Positions 53,246-61,731 of a DNA stretch of 64,000 nt are shown piece after piece (the first letter of the stretch is position 1; every line of letters starts with the position of its first letter). The DNA lies in the NCBI RefSeq assembly GCF_003985145.1, contig NZ_ML133523.1, positions 494,299 to 558,298 on the forward strand, read 5' to 3'. The position numbers and the translations under genes are program-made. Below the pieces are notes generated by a model. The model had not been told where the DNA came from. It saw only the letters and a program-made list of their open reading frames with translations, and did no database searches. This stretch comes from Rhizobium anhuiense (GTDB lineage: Bacteria; Pseudomonadota; Alphaproteobacteria; Rhizobiales; Rhizobiaceae).

Positions 53246-53580
53246 GTGGTCGACTTCGATCCGCGCAAGCGTAGGAAACGGAAAATGGCGCGCAATGCCC
53301 TTAGTCCCTCTGCGCTGCAGCAGCGGTTACGGCCGTGGTTGCTCTTCGTGCCGCTCGCTGCCGTTGTCCTTGGCGGCGCCTATGGTTGGGCCACTGTAGC
53401 GCCGAACGACACGATCAGCACCTCATTCTCGATCTGCGGCGCTGCAGCTCGCAACACCTGCGTGGTAGACGGCGACACGTTCTGGCTTCAGGGCGTGAAA
53501 TGGCACATAGCGGTCAGACGCTTCAGAGCTGCCTGTCGCAGGCAGCAAGCGCACGAAGCTATGCGTCACGGCTTCAACGT
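53246..53580 (+). pseudogene. Truncated/frameshifted secreted nuclease (SNase-like)
   Basis: The frame begins MVDFDPRKRRKRKMARNALS, has one membrane helix (RPWLLFVPLAAVVLGGAYGW), then FSICGAAARNTCVVDGDTFW and LQGVKWHIA. The CVVDGDTFW segment is the opening of rhizobial thermonuclease-like proteins, which should continue with an IDxPE motif. Instead the sequence departs. A Ser/Ala/Arg-rich remnant resembling the later helix appears in another frame (around 53520-53580), then the convergent ATPase gene begins. It is probably a decayed resident gene broken by rearrangement next to the ATPase gene. Confidence 0.65.
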
Positions 53581-55370
53581 TCTTGGATCGCTTTCATCAA
53601 CACGGCTAGTTCGACAGGGATCATCCGGCATCTCCGCAGGCATTTGATCAGACGGCGCGGGTTGAGATGCTGCGGGCCGAGAAACGCTCTCTGGACAACA
53701 CGAAGCAAATCATGACCACGGTGATCGATAACCCACCGCGGATGGAACAGTTTGTGTCCGGCAGTGTAGGTGACCTCGAGCTTCCCCTGTCCCGCAATGG
53801 AGGGTTCGGAAGCTTCTACCGCCGCAGTGACCGTATCCACGATGGCCTGCAGGGTTTCTTCCGGCTGCGTCCGTAGCAAATGCTCGTCTCCCGACATCAG
53901 GTTGATGCCGGGAAGTTTCGGTGCTTGGTTCTCCTCCATCAGCAAGGCATAGACTACAAGCGGATCAAGGAGATAGTTCTCGAAACTGTACCGGCCGATC
54001 GGGAAAATCCTGTCCGTGCCAGGTGCACCACCATCCCTGTCAATGATGCCGCAGAACATGCGATCCAAGGGCTCTCCGTCAAGCTTTCCGACCCATTTGG
54101 CGACGACAGTCGAGCCTCCGGAAATCTTCGATGCGTTCACTCCAATGGAAACGGGGAGAAACGCGAGCGCTGGCGAAGGGGGCAGAGCCATCGGGTCGCG
54201 GGTTGGTCCGCTTGCTGAAAGGAGCTCCTGGATTGCGGTGTAGAATTCTACGTCGTCCTCATCCTCGACGAAGCAGAATTTTGTGGTCTTCGTTACGGTG
54301 ACTAGGCCAGCGGTCAGGATTGAGATTATGTCCGAGCGCGAGCTGACTGGCTTGATGACTGATGAGCCCCTCTCGAGCTCGAACACGGCATCAATAGGCG
54401 CGAGCGCGACGGTAGATGGGGAATGAGAAGTCATGATCACCCTGACACCATACTTCTTCACCAGCGTCTCGGAAATGACGTCGAGGAATTGGGTTGTCAT
54501 GGAGGGATGCAGATGCGCGTCGGGTTCGTCCAGTAGAAGAAGCTTGGGAAAGATTCCCTCCTTGCCAGCCGTGAACAGCCAGAGGACAAGTTGCAGAAGA
54601 ACTTTTTCACCCGAGGAGAGGTCGATAGCCCTTATCGTGGCTCCAGTCTGGGTGTCTCGCAGTTTCAATTCATATTGCGATAGAATCGGAGTCTCCTCTG
54701 GAGACACCACGACGAATGGGAACCCGGCGACCTTCAGAGTGTCGTTCACTACGCTCCACGGCGCAGGACCGAGCGGTTTTCCAACTCGATCAACTCCTGG
54801 CGTCCCCTGTTCAAGTGCCTCCAAAGCTTTGAGCCTATAGGCGACAAACAGGTGGTTGATGCCACTCGTGATATCAATGTCATCTATCGCAAACTCGAAA
54901 TCGTCCGGAAAGATTTCTGCGATAACTTCAGTGGTTAGCTGATGAGGAGAGATAGATCCAAGGCGCTTCAGTACCTTACCTACCTTTATCGCACCGTCGA
55001 TTTGCTGCCGATTCCCTCGCACGTTCTGGGGTTGCGCTAAAGTTACAAATTGGTTGCGTACGTTCGGTATCTCGGCAACGGAGGACGGAACGCCACCGGA
55101 AAATTTTCCTGAACTCGGCACATAGGCGATCTCGTCCGCTCCATACGTCACCCCGGCAGTGCTCACGATAACCGGCAGCGGATCGTCAGTCCCAGGTCTG
55201 TATTGGGCTCCACTGAAGTGATAGGCGAGCAGTTCTAATATCTGGGTCTTGCCGGAGCCGTTACGCCCCGTGAGGATCGCAAAGCCCGGAACTTTGTCCC
55301 ATACGATATTGCTGATTGACTTGTATCTACCGCCAGCTCGCGGAGAAACGGCTATTGAGAATTCCGACAT
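53574..55370 (-). CDS. ATPase-DUF4435 (Toprim-like) fusion, PARIS AriA-AriB-like
   Basis: The protein is 598 aa from ATG 55370. ATPase half: GFAILTGRNGSGKTQILELL (Walker A about 37), AIDLSSGEKVLLQLVLWLF (signature), PKLLLLDEPDAHLHPSMTTQ (Walker B) and VIMTSHSPSTVALAP. C-terminal half: TKFCFVEDEDDVEFYTAIQE (acidic Toprim start), MFCGIIDRDGGAPG (DxD) and RYSFENYLLDPLVVYALL. The FENYLLDP block is typical of DUF4435. In PARIS, AriA (ATPase) holds AriB (DUF4435 nuclease), released when an anti-restriction protein such as Ocr appears; single-chain forms exist. Lying beside a type I system fits that role. An ordinary OLD-like nuclease is the alternative. Confidence 0.68.
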   Translation of the reverse strand: MSEFSIAVSPRAGGRYKSISNIVWDKVPGFAILTGRNGSGKTQILELLAYHFSGAQYRPGTDDPLPVIVSTAGVTYGADEIAYVPSSGKFSGGVPSSVAEIPNVRNQFVTLAQPQNVRGNRQQIDGAIKVGKVLKRLGSISPHQLTTEVIAEIFPDDFEFAIDDIDITSGINHLFVAYRLKALEALEQGTPGVDRVGKPLGPAPWSVVNDTLKVAGFPFVVVSPEETPILSQYELKLRDTQTGATIRAIDLSSGEKVLLQLVLWLFTAGKEGIFPKLLLLDEPDAHLHPSMTTQFLDVISETLVKKYGVRVIMTSHSPSTVALAPIDAVFELERGSSVIKPVSSRSDIISILTAGLVTVTKTTKFCFVEDEDDVEFYTAIQELLSASGPTRDPMALPPSPALAFLPVSIGVNASKISGGSTVVAKWVGKLDGEPLDRMFCGIIDRDGGAPGTDRIFPIGRYSFENYLLDPLVVYALLMEENQAPKLPGINLMSGDEHLLRTQPEETLQAIVDTVTAAVEASEPSIAGQGKLEVTYTAGHKLFHPRWVIDHRGHDLLRVVQRAFLGPQHLNPRRLIKCLRRCRMIPVELAVLMKAIQER

Positions 55371-55519
55371 GACATTACCCACTTGCGGCTCCCGAATCAT
55401 TGTCCTGAAGTGAGATCACTGCGCACATTGCAGGATTTATCAATGACCGGTGTTGGCGCGAACTAGCCGCCTGCCTCGATCGCTTAGATGACCATTTTTG
55501 GAATCTGGCTACAGTCGTT

Positions 55520-56050
55520 TTACGCCCGAAATGACGGCGCAATTTCGTCATGCCGCGCCGAAAATATATCGCGCCCCCGGGCCACGCTTAACGCGCGGGA
55601 GGCGTGAAAAAGAATGCACCAGCCAACTTCCTCAAGCACACCCAGCATTCCGCCGTAGTATTCACTTGCCTGCGCCTCGGAGTAATGACCGACCGAGTCC
55701 GAGAAATCGACCCCCTGTGCCTCAAGGTCACGGGCAAGTGCAAGCGCGTCGGCCAATGTTACCCGGTGTGCGAAGATATGCGCGAAATCACCACGGAAGT
55801 CGTTGAACCGATCAAAGGCTGCACGGTCGGCGCTGCTGATCAGGCCCTGCTTCTCCAGGACTTCAGTTTTGGCCGGGAAATGGAGCTTGTAGATCTTGTC
55901 GTCAGCGCGAAACGTAAGGAGGATCTGGATCAGCAACGCCTCGAGTGCGAGGTGTATCTTCATAGCCAGAGCAATAACGTCCGGATCATCACCTAGGATT
56001 TGCCCGGCAATGATGTCGTCCAGTTCGACGTCGCGGCTCGGTTTGCGCAT
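55520..56050 (-). CDS. HEPN-like protein (putative RNase)
   Basis: The protein is 176 aa from ATG 56050. It is all-helical, with MKIHLALEALLIQILLTFRA, then a central FNDFRGDFAHIFAHRVTLAD. The RGDFAH hexamer (about residues 86-91) matches the R-x4-H catalytic motif of HEPN ribonucleases, following a helix as expected. No nucleotidyltransferase antitoxin is adjacent, so it is not an obvious MNT/HEPN pair. It sits between the ATPase-DUF4435 gene and a recombinase. The function is a prediction from one motif. Confidence 0.55.
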   Translation of the reverse strand: MRKPSRDVELDDIIAGQILGDDPDVIALAMKIHLALEALLIQILLTFRADDKIYKLHFPAKTEVLEKQGLISSADRAAFDRFNDFRGDFAHIFAHRVTLADALALARDLEAQGVDFSDSVGHYSEAQASEYYGGMLGVLEEVGWCILFHASRALSVARGRDIFSARHDEIAPSFRA

Positions 56051-56339
56051 GACGACGGTCCCCCTCAAATTGCCTCAGTTGAGATCCGCGTCCGCAGCTC
56101 TCCGTCATAGTTTAAGCATCGCAAGCCGGATTTCCTGGATCATGGTTCTCGATCCGACGGTTGCCGGCAGACTTGCTCGAATGAACTCTAATGTGCATGT
56201 CGCGGCTTCCTAACGCTACCCTGAAACATTCAGGCGGCAGCGTAGCCAACGTCGGCTTTCAGAATGAAACAATTGCGTTCGAACGACTGAAACGAAGGCG
56301 CAGAGCAGATTGAATCTTTGTGAAGGATTTCCGGGGAAA

Positions 56340-56372
56340 GGGGGTGGCCCCACAACCTGCAGGGCCACCCCC
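56340..56372 (-). terminator. Strong hairpin after the short recombinase gene
   Basis: Arms GGGGGTGGCCC (56340-56350) and GGGCCACCCCC (56362-56372) enclose an 11-base loop, 3 bases past the recombinase stop. Only TTT follows on the minus strand, so it may be a weak terminator. Upstream, 56051-56339 holds nothing recognisable. Confidence 0.55.
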
Positions 56373-56375
56373 CTC

Positions 56376-56963
56376 TCAGATTTCAGTCCGCTCGGCCAGT
56401 TCTAGTGCGTCCTCAATGTCGACGCCGAGATATCTGACCGTATTCTCGATCTTTGTATGGCCAAGCAGGATCTGGATCGCTCGAAGGTTGCCGGTGGCCT
56501 TATAGATCATGGCAGCCTTCGTTCGCCGCAGGGAATGCGTTCCGTAATCCTCCCGACGAAGCCCAATCGCGGTCACCCATTCATCGACCAGTCGAGCGTA
56601 CTGCCGAGTGCTGAGATGATCGGTGTGGTCGACGCGACTGGGAAAGGCATAGTCATCGACTGTTCCTCCCCGTCGTTGAAGCCAGGCGAGCAGACTAGCT
56701 CTGACCTCGGTCGTAATTTCGAACTGCACGGGTCGTCCAGTCTTTTGCTGGACGACCATCGCGCGAGTTCGAATATCGTGGCCCGTGACGAGTGTCCCAA
56801 TTTTCAGTTTTACCAAATCGCAGCCGCGGAGCTTGCTGTCGATGGCAAGGTCGAAAAGCGCTCGATCTCGCATCCTTCCTTCACGGTCGAGGAAGAAGCG
56901 GACTGCCCAGATCTGGCGCTGCTTCAAAGGCTTCTTGACGCCAACTTGCTTGCCGCGTTCCAA
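56376..56963 (-). CDS. Short tyrosine recombinase
   Basis: This 195-aa protein is almost only a catalytic domain: DLAIDSKLRGCDLVKLKIGT (Arg about 46), TRAMVVQQKTGRPVQFEITT (beta-hairpin Lys) and YGTHSLRRTKAAMIYKATGN (HxxR). AIQILLGHTKIENTVRYLGV follows with the second His and the nucleophile Tyr. All catalytic residues appear present. Such short recombinases occur as cargo or at old island junctions. Here it separates the PARIS/HEPN block from the CBASS operon and may mark a boundary between two acquisitions. Confidence 0.88.
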   Translation of the reverse strand: MERGKQVGVKKPLKQRQIWAVRFFLDREGRMRDRALFDLAIDSKLRGCDLVKLKIGTLVTGHDIRTRAMVVQQKTGRPVQFEITTEVRASLLAWLQRRGGTVDDYAFPSRVDHTDHLSTRQYARLVDEWVTAIGLRREDYGTHSLRRTKAAMIYKATGNLRAIQILLGHTKIENTVRYLGVDIEDALELAERTEI

Positions 56964-57162
56964 GCCGGTCGACCCAGTGCGCCAGGATCATATTGTGAGA
57001 TACCCATTTCAGTTCTCCTATGGCCATCCTTGGCCACCGGGAGAACGCGCACCTTCTAGTTAGATGACGGGGCCGAATGCAGACTAGCGGCTTATAGGAG
57101 CCGAATGACGAAAAGCGGACGTGCAAGCTTAGGTAGGAGGATGCCAGGATAGCCGCTGTATC

Positions 57163-58293
57163 CTATCCGATGGCGATCGTTGGGACGAATGCCTGCGCAG
57201 TACGGTTTTGGTCGTAGATCTTCATCGTGAGGTCAGCCTTCGGCATCCAGACGCGTCCCGTCTCCACCGCCGCGGACGCTGGCAACGCCGGGAAAACATG
57301 CAGCATCACGCCTTCCCCGTGATAGGCCTTGATTCGGTCGAACAGGTTCCGCACCAATTTCTTGTAGGCGGCGAGGTCATCCTTCCTTCGCATGATGTCG
57401 TTGCCAGATTGCTCGCAGGTGATCGACCAGATTGCGGTATACTCACCCAATACCGATGTGATGCGCTCGTCGTTTACCGTGGCACTCAGGGCGAGCTTCA
57501 ACGCGACCGGCACGTCCTTCCTGCCACTATATTCGTTGACCTTGTAGGCGATGTGCGGCTGGTCAGGTAGCCACTTCCAAGTGTCCGGTTCGCGGTGCTT
57601 CTGATGCACGGAGACCGGTACCACGTCGCCGAGGAGCGTCCCGAGACGGATGAGCAACGGCTGCGGAGCCAAAGCGAAGACGCTTAACTGGCGGATTTCC
57701 CGTTGCTCGATCCGCTCCTTGATTTTCCGGGCGAAGGCCATCTCCAGGTTCCGGTCCTGTCCGGCCCAGTACGCCTCCTCGTGGTCCTTCAATTCGGAGC
57801 CAATGAGTTCGATGTCAATCGTACGAAAATCCGCCGGATGGTGATCAGGTGGCATCGCGGCAAAGATCGCTCGTGTCGTGATAACCGCGTCGCGTTGACC
57901 GATGTCCGCCGCGAACCTAACGACATGGGAGACGCGGTCGACATCCATATCGGTGACGATCTCAATACGGTCCTCATGTTCGGCCTTCATAGTCAGAAGG
58001 GCGGTTTCGTCGTAGTCGGCCACATGGTCCACGTCGATCGCCTTATGGTGGACCGGGCACATAAGCATCAGGTTGTCGATGTCTTGAGCAAGCTGCGGCG
58101 ATCTCACCACATCGCCCCGAGGGCCGCCTACCTCGTCGGCGACGATGTGGGCGATGTAGCCGTACTTGCCCGTCTTTTTGCCCGTGATGAGATCACCGAT
58201 AAGAAGCTTGTTGCATCCTCGGAACTGGCACCGCCCCGCAGCCTTCGCCCAGAGGGCGTTTGCAACCTTTGCCGGGATAGCTGTCTTAGACAT
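57163..58293 (-). CDS. cap5: Cap5: HNH-SAVED effector nuclease of CBASS
   Basis: This 376-aa protein has an N-terminal HNH domain: ALWAKAAGRCQFRGCNKLLI (Cys 22 and 27), GKYGYIAHIVADEVGGPRGD (His 49) and DNLMLMCPVHHKAIDVDHVA (Asn 74, His 82-83). From about residue 130 a SAVED domain follows: VITTRAIFAAMPPDHHPADF, LSVFALAPQPLLIRLGTLLG, VALKLALSATVNDERITSVL and HVFPALPASAAVETGR. Cap5 proteins bind a cyclic oligonucleotide through SAVED, assemble and then cut DNA non-specifically, killing the infected cell. It is last in the operon, 36 bases after Cap3, with an AAGGAGCG ribosome site. Confidence 0.92.
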   Translation of the reverse strand: MSKTAIPAKVANALWAKAAGRCQFRGCNKLLIGDLITGKKTGKYGYIAHIVADEVGGPRGDVVRSPQLAQDIDNLMLMCPVHHKAIDVDHVADYDETALLTMKAEHEDRIEIVTDMDVDRVSHVVRFAADIGQRDAVITTRAIFAAMPPDHHPADFRTIDIELIGSELKDHEEAYWAGQDRNLEMAFARKIKERIEQREIRQLSVFALAPQPLLIRLGTLLGDVVPVSVHQKHREPDTWKWLPDQPHIAYKVNEYSGRKDVPVALKLALSATVNDERITSVLGEYTAIWSITCEQSGNDIMRRKDDLAAYKKLVRNLFDRIKAYHGEGVMLHVFPALPASAAVETGRVWMPKADLTMKIYDQNRTAQAFVPTIAIG

Positions 58294-58329
58294 GTCGCTC
58301 CTTCAAATGCCGCACCAAGGCGACTCCTT

Positions 58330-58821
58330 TCAAATGAATCTTTTCTTCGCTCGTGGGATCGGGTCGTCGATCATCTCGACGCGTTGCGGGTGTTGGCCAC
58401 GCATGAACAGGTACGTTCCAACCTGCAGCATAACGAACATCCGCAGCCGGACAATCATCAAGACCGAGAAGTCGATGTTGCCGACGTCTTCGACCATCGC
58501 CTGCATGGTCCTAATGTCGGTGATGCTCGGGTCCACCGGGAAGCTCGGATGGGAATGCCATTCCCCTAAGTAGTTAAAACGACCGAAGTCGTTGCCATTC
58601 CTCTCGAAGAATGCTTCCAGTGCCTGGGCGTGCAGTTCCGGGCGGCGCTCAAAGTAGGCGCTCTCACCGCCGTTTGGGTCAACGGTAACGTCCACGACAC
58701 GAAATCGCCCTTGGTCGTCCAATTGCTCAGCGAGCAGCAAGCCGCCGGTTTCCCGGCGTCCAGACAGGGCTAGTTGCGTGCAGATTTTCTTGCGGACGGC
58801 GCTAGGCAGTGTGATCTGCAT
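58330..58821 (-). CDS. cap3: Cap3: JAB/MPN isopeptidase of type II CBASS
   Basis: This 163-aa JAMM metalloprotease has GRRETGGLLLAEQLDDQGRF with Glu 24, and LGEWHSHPSFPVDPSITDIR giving HxHx7SxxD (His 89, His 91, Ser 99, Asp 102). All zinc-site residues are intact. Cap3 reverses the attachment of the CD-NTase C-terminus to cell proteins made by Cap2. It overlaps the cap2 stop by 20 bases, indicating translational coupling. Confidence 0.92.
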   Translation of the reverse strand: MQITLPSAVRKKICTQLALSGRRETGGLLLAEQLDDQGRFRVVDVTVDPNGGESAYFERRPELHAQALEAFFERNGNDFGRFNYLGEWHSHPSFPVDPSITDIRTMQAMVEDVGNIDFSVLMIVRLRMFVMLQVGTYLFMRGQHPQRVEMIDDPIPRAKKRFI

Positions 58822-60520
58822 CTTCGGCCTGTCTAGGGAAAAGAAGGGTCACTAGCTCTTTCAGCTTCACCTCGTCGGGCGACGATCCCGCGTCCCAACC
58901 TTCGTTGCCTGTATAGCTGATAGGGTGGGTATCGAACGGGGCGGCGAATATCCAGCCCTCACGGAGGCCGACCGCATACGCGGGAGCAGGGAACTGGCTC
59001 CCGCCACCCCGCAACGTATCAATCGCGAGACGCGCCAGGTGGCCGGCCATCACGGAAACGTCGGCATCGTCCGCGATCAACGGCGGCTGGTCCGCCCGCA
59101 TTACGCCGTATTCCAACTGGCGGGAGGGCACCTCCCACTCGACGCCCTTGTCTTCGCACCACTTCAGGATCTGGCGGCGGGCCACGTCTGGGGACGGATC
59201 GTGATCTGGTCGAGACCGGGCAATGATGCCGCCGATCCCGCCCCCGAAGACCTCGCCCCACACCATCGGTCTGCTCTTGAATCTCGCGGCGGCCGATGCA
59301 AGGCCGAAAACGGTGGCGTCCGCCGTGGCGTCGATGATTAGGTCACAATTGGCCAGCGTCTCGAGCGCGGTAGCGGTCCATTCGGAACTCTCCTGGCCGC
59401 CGAGGTTCACGATCTGCACCGTGACCTTTGCGTCTGGGGCTATTTCGAGCAGTCTGGCCCGCAAAGCTTTGGCCTTGTGTACCCCGACGCCGCGCCAATC
59501 CAGTTCGTTCCTCACCAGGTTGCCGGGAGAGAGGATGTCGTCGTCGAACAGTTCGAGCTTCTGGGCTCCTGAACGTACGAGCGTCGCTGCTATCCTCGAC
59601 CCAAGTGAACCGCATCCGATAAGGCCGATCCGCTTGTCGGCCAGCGCCGCGTTCGCGGTAGGTAGTCGCTGTTGGTCGGCGTCGACGACAAACGTAGAGT
59701 ATCCGTAATCCTGAACTCCACCATCCGCCTTACGATACACCATCGCCAACCAAGCGGTCGTGTCATCCACCAGCAGATAATTGGCAGGCGGCGACTCCGG
59801 ATAGTCGGTCGTAACGCCCGCAGCCTTAAGCGCGATCTCGAGGGACTTCACGGTTATCGGCCCCGGAAACTTCAGCCCTCGGGGGACGCGGATGGCGGCA
59901 CCTTTGTAGTTGGCCGCCCTCGACACCGGCTTGCTCCGATGCCAGATCCGAGCCCCATCAGGTCCCAGGGCAGTCAAATGAGCCACGGCGGCTTCGCCGT
60001 AATAGTGTTCGTCGATCTCGATAGGCTCCACCTGGCCGTCGTCCATGGCCTGGATCAGGCGCAACGGTTCTTCGGGTATGACCAGCCTGAGATAAGTCCC
60101 GCGAAGACGCTGTCCTTCGGATACGACATGAGCTGAGAGAACCCCTTGGCCCGACAGCTCAGCGCTCTCTCCGACCAGGAGCCGACGGGCGCTTTCGATC
60201 ATCATGGCGCCCGTCCAATCGAGCTGCCAGTTGTCGGGTCGATACTCCAGGCAAAGTTCGCCCGATAGACCGTATTGATGTCCCGACAGACGTTCGCCGT
60301 CTCCGTTGAAGACCAGCGGCGGGATAGAGGGAAAGAAGTCCGGGTAGTGCATGACGAGGCGCCACCTGGATTCGCCTTCGACAATGTCGAAATCCAGTAG
60401 CAACCTAAGGCTGTCGAGGCGCCACCGTACGTTATGGAGCCAGTCTGCGGCCTGCTCGAGGCGAGAGACCTTCAGACGTTCCGATAAGCCCCGGCCCGGA
60501 TCCGAAATCCACCAGCTCAT
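58802..60520 (-). CDS. cap2: Cap2: E2-E1 fusion conjugating enzyme of type II CBASS
   Basis: The 572-aa protein begins with a ubiquitin-E2-like domain: VMHYPDFFPSIPPLVFNGDG then GHQYGLSGELCLEYRPDNW, with the probable catalytic Cys 90. An E1/ThiF adenylation domain starts near residue 295: DKRIGLIGCGSLGSRIAATL (nucleotide loop 302-307), KLELFDDDILSPGNLVRNEL and ANCDLIIDATADATVF. Cap2 adenylates the CD-NTase C-terminus and conjugates it to targets, priming cyclic nucleotide synthesis. ATG overlaps the CD-NTase stop (ATGA). Confidence 0.92.
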   Translation of the reverse strand: MSWWISDPGRGLSERLKVSRLEQAADWLHNVRWRLDSLRLLLDFDIVEGESRWRLVMHYPDFFPSIPPLVFNGDGERLSGHQYGLSGELCLEYRPDNWQLDWTGAMMIESARRLLVGESAELSGQGVLSAHVVSEGQRLRGTYLRLVIPEEPLRLIQAMDDGQVEPIEIDEHYYGEAAVAHLTALGPDGARIWHRSKPVSRAANYKGAAIRVPRGLKFPGPITVKSLEIALKAAGVTTDYPESPPANYLLVDDTTAWLAMVYRKADGGVQDYGYSTFVVDADQQRLPTANAALADKRIGLIGCGSLGSRIAATLVRSGAQKLELFDDDILSPGNLVRNELDWRGVGVHKAKALRARLLEIAPDAKVTVQIVNLGGQESSEWTATALETLANCDLIIDATADATVFGLASAAARFKSRPMVWGEVFGGGIGGIIARSRPDHDPSPDVARRQILKWCEDKGVEWEVPSRQLEYGVMRADQPPLIADDADVSVMAGHLARLAIDTLRGGGSQFPAPAYAVGLREGWIFAAPFDTHPISYTGNEGWDAGSSPDEVKLKELVTLLFPRQAEDADHTA

Positions 60521-61731
60521 ATGCCGCCGAACCCTGCCGGTTTGCCCGGAACGCGCCGCTCCGCGGGAAAGGTCGGTGTAGCAGCCGCTGTAGCGGATGC
60601 TGCCGTGGCGGTGCGCAGGAGCGATGAAGCCGGCTTCGGTTCGGCACGGTCCCTGGCCCTTTCGGCAAGGCTACGACCGATGCGGGGGGCAACGGAGTCC
60701 GTGATCATCTGGCGGCTGCTGACCTGGGCTGCATAGAAGAAGTCGCGCCGGGCTGCTTGCAGCCATTCGTAAAATGCAGCACGACGCTCGGGATGCTCTG
60801 CCCACTTGTCGGCAAAGTTCTCAAGCGGGTCAGACGGGTTGGGAATATATGACCGAACGCCATCGAAGACGATGAACCGGTCCATCTTGGTCAAAATGGA
60901 GACCAGGGCCTGGCCGATAGTTTCCTCACCATCATATGCGTGCGCGGACAGGGTCGTCAGAATCACCGAGATGGGTTTGACACCCTTGCGGTCCGCGAAC
61001 ATCTGATCGCGGTGGCGCTTCAGGATCATGATTGCTTGTTGCAGCGGGGTGACCACCCGGTATTCGGGAATGCTCTCAATGCTGGCCTGGGCTGCTTCGG
61101 CGAGCTTCCGGCGCTTGCGAGAGAAGGCGACGGCCATCCGCGAGCGGAACCATGCGGCATAACCCTTCGGGTTGGATCGGGGCCAGTCGGTGGTGGGCTG
61201 ATAGAAGATGGGGTGCTTGTTGTCGGTGATGGCGATGGCGGTGTCGGCCCACTGCGCGTCCAGGCCGCGGGACTCCAGCAACAACCGCATGGATGTGCCG
61301 TTCGGTAGCGCCGGCGCGATATCCATGTGGAACTGCGCGCCATCGGCATATTCGAGCGTCCAGCAACGACGGCCTTCCCCGAGTGGCTTCACCATTGCCT
61401 GTGCTATCCGATAAGCCTCGATCTCGACCCGAAGCAGTTCCTTGAGCGTGTACTGGGTCAACTGGTCTTTCTTGAGAGCGGCCAGTTCGCAAACCGAGTC
61501 GATATCATACTGGCCGTTTTCGTCCTCGGGCTTGATGACCGTGCCCAGCCGGAACGAACCCTGCGAATACACTTGGGGGTCGTACTGTTTCACCGTTGAA
61601 GCATCGCGATGCAGCCACTTGCCCAGCGACTTGTACCGGGCGACCGCCTGCTCGTACCTGGTGGGCGAGATCGTTAGCTCGTCCGCCAATGCCTCGAGGT
61701 AGCCCTCGGCTTCCTTGGTAATCGTAACCAT
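60517..61731 (-). CDS. cdn: CD-NTase (cyclic oligonucleotide synthase) of type II CBASS
   Basis: The protein is 404 aa from ATG 61731 (GAGGG upstream); the open frame extends further but out of homology. The active site is standard: VYSQGSFRLGTVIKPED (GS, residues 58-59), NGQYDIDSVCELAAL (D76, D78) and GAQFHMDIAPALP (D137). The helical half follows, ending RDFFYAAQVSSRQMI. A low-complexity tail of Ala/Thr/Pro leads to the C-terminal PAGFGGI. On phage infection it should make the ring nucleotide sensed by Cap5. Which nucleotide cannot be told. The flexible Gly-containing tail is the part that Cap2 would conjugate. Confidence 0.93.
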   Translation of the reverse strand: MVTITKEAEGYLEALADELTISPTRYEQAVARYKSLGKWLHRDASTVKQYDPQVYSQGSFRLGTVIKPEDENGQYDIDSVCELAALKKDQLTQYTLKELLRVEIEAYRIAQAMVKPLGEGRRCWTLEYADGAQFHMDIAPALPNGTSMRLLLESRGLDAQWADTAIAITDNKHPIFYQPTTDWPRSNPKGYAAWFRSRMAVAFSRKRRKLAEAAQASIESIPEYRVVTPLQQAIMILKRHRDQMFADRKGVKPISVILTTLSAHAYDGEETIGQALVSILTKMDRFIVFDGVRSYIPNPSDPLENFADKWAEHPERRAAFYEWLQAARRDFFYAAQVSSRQMITDSVAPRIGRSLAERARDRAEPKPASSLLRTATAASATAAATPTFPAERRVPGKPAGFGGI

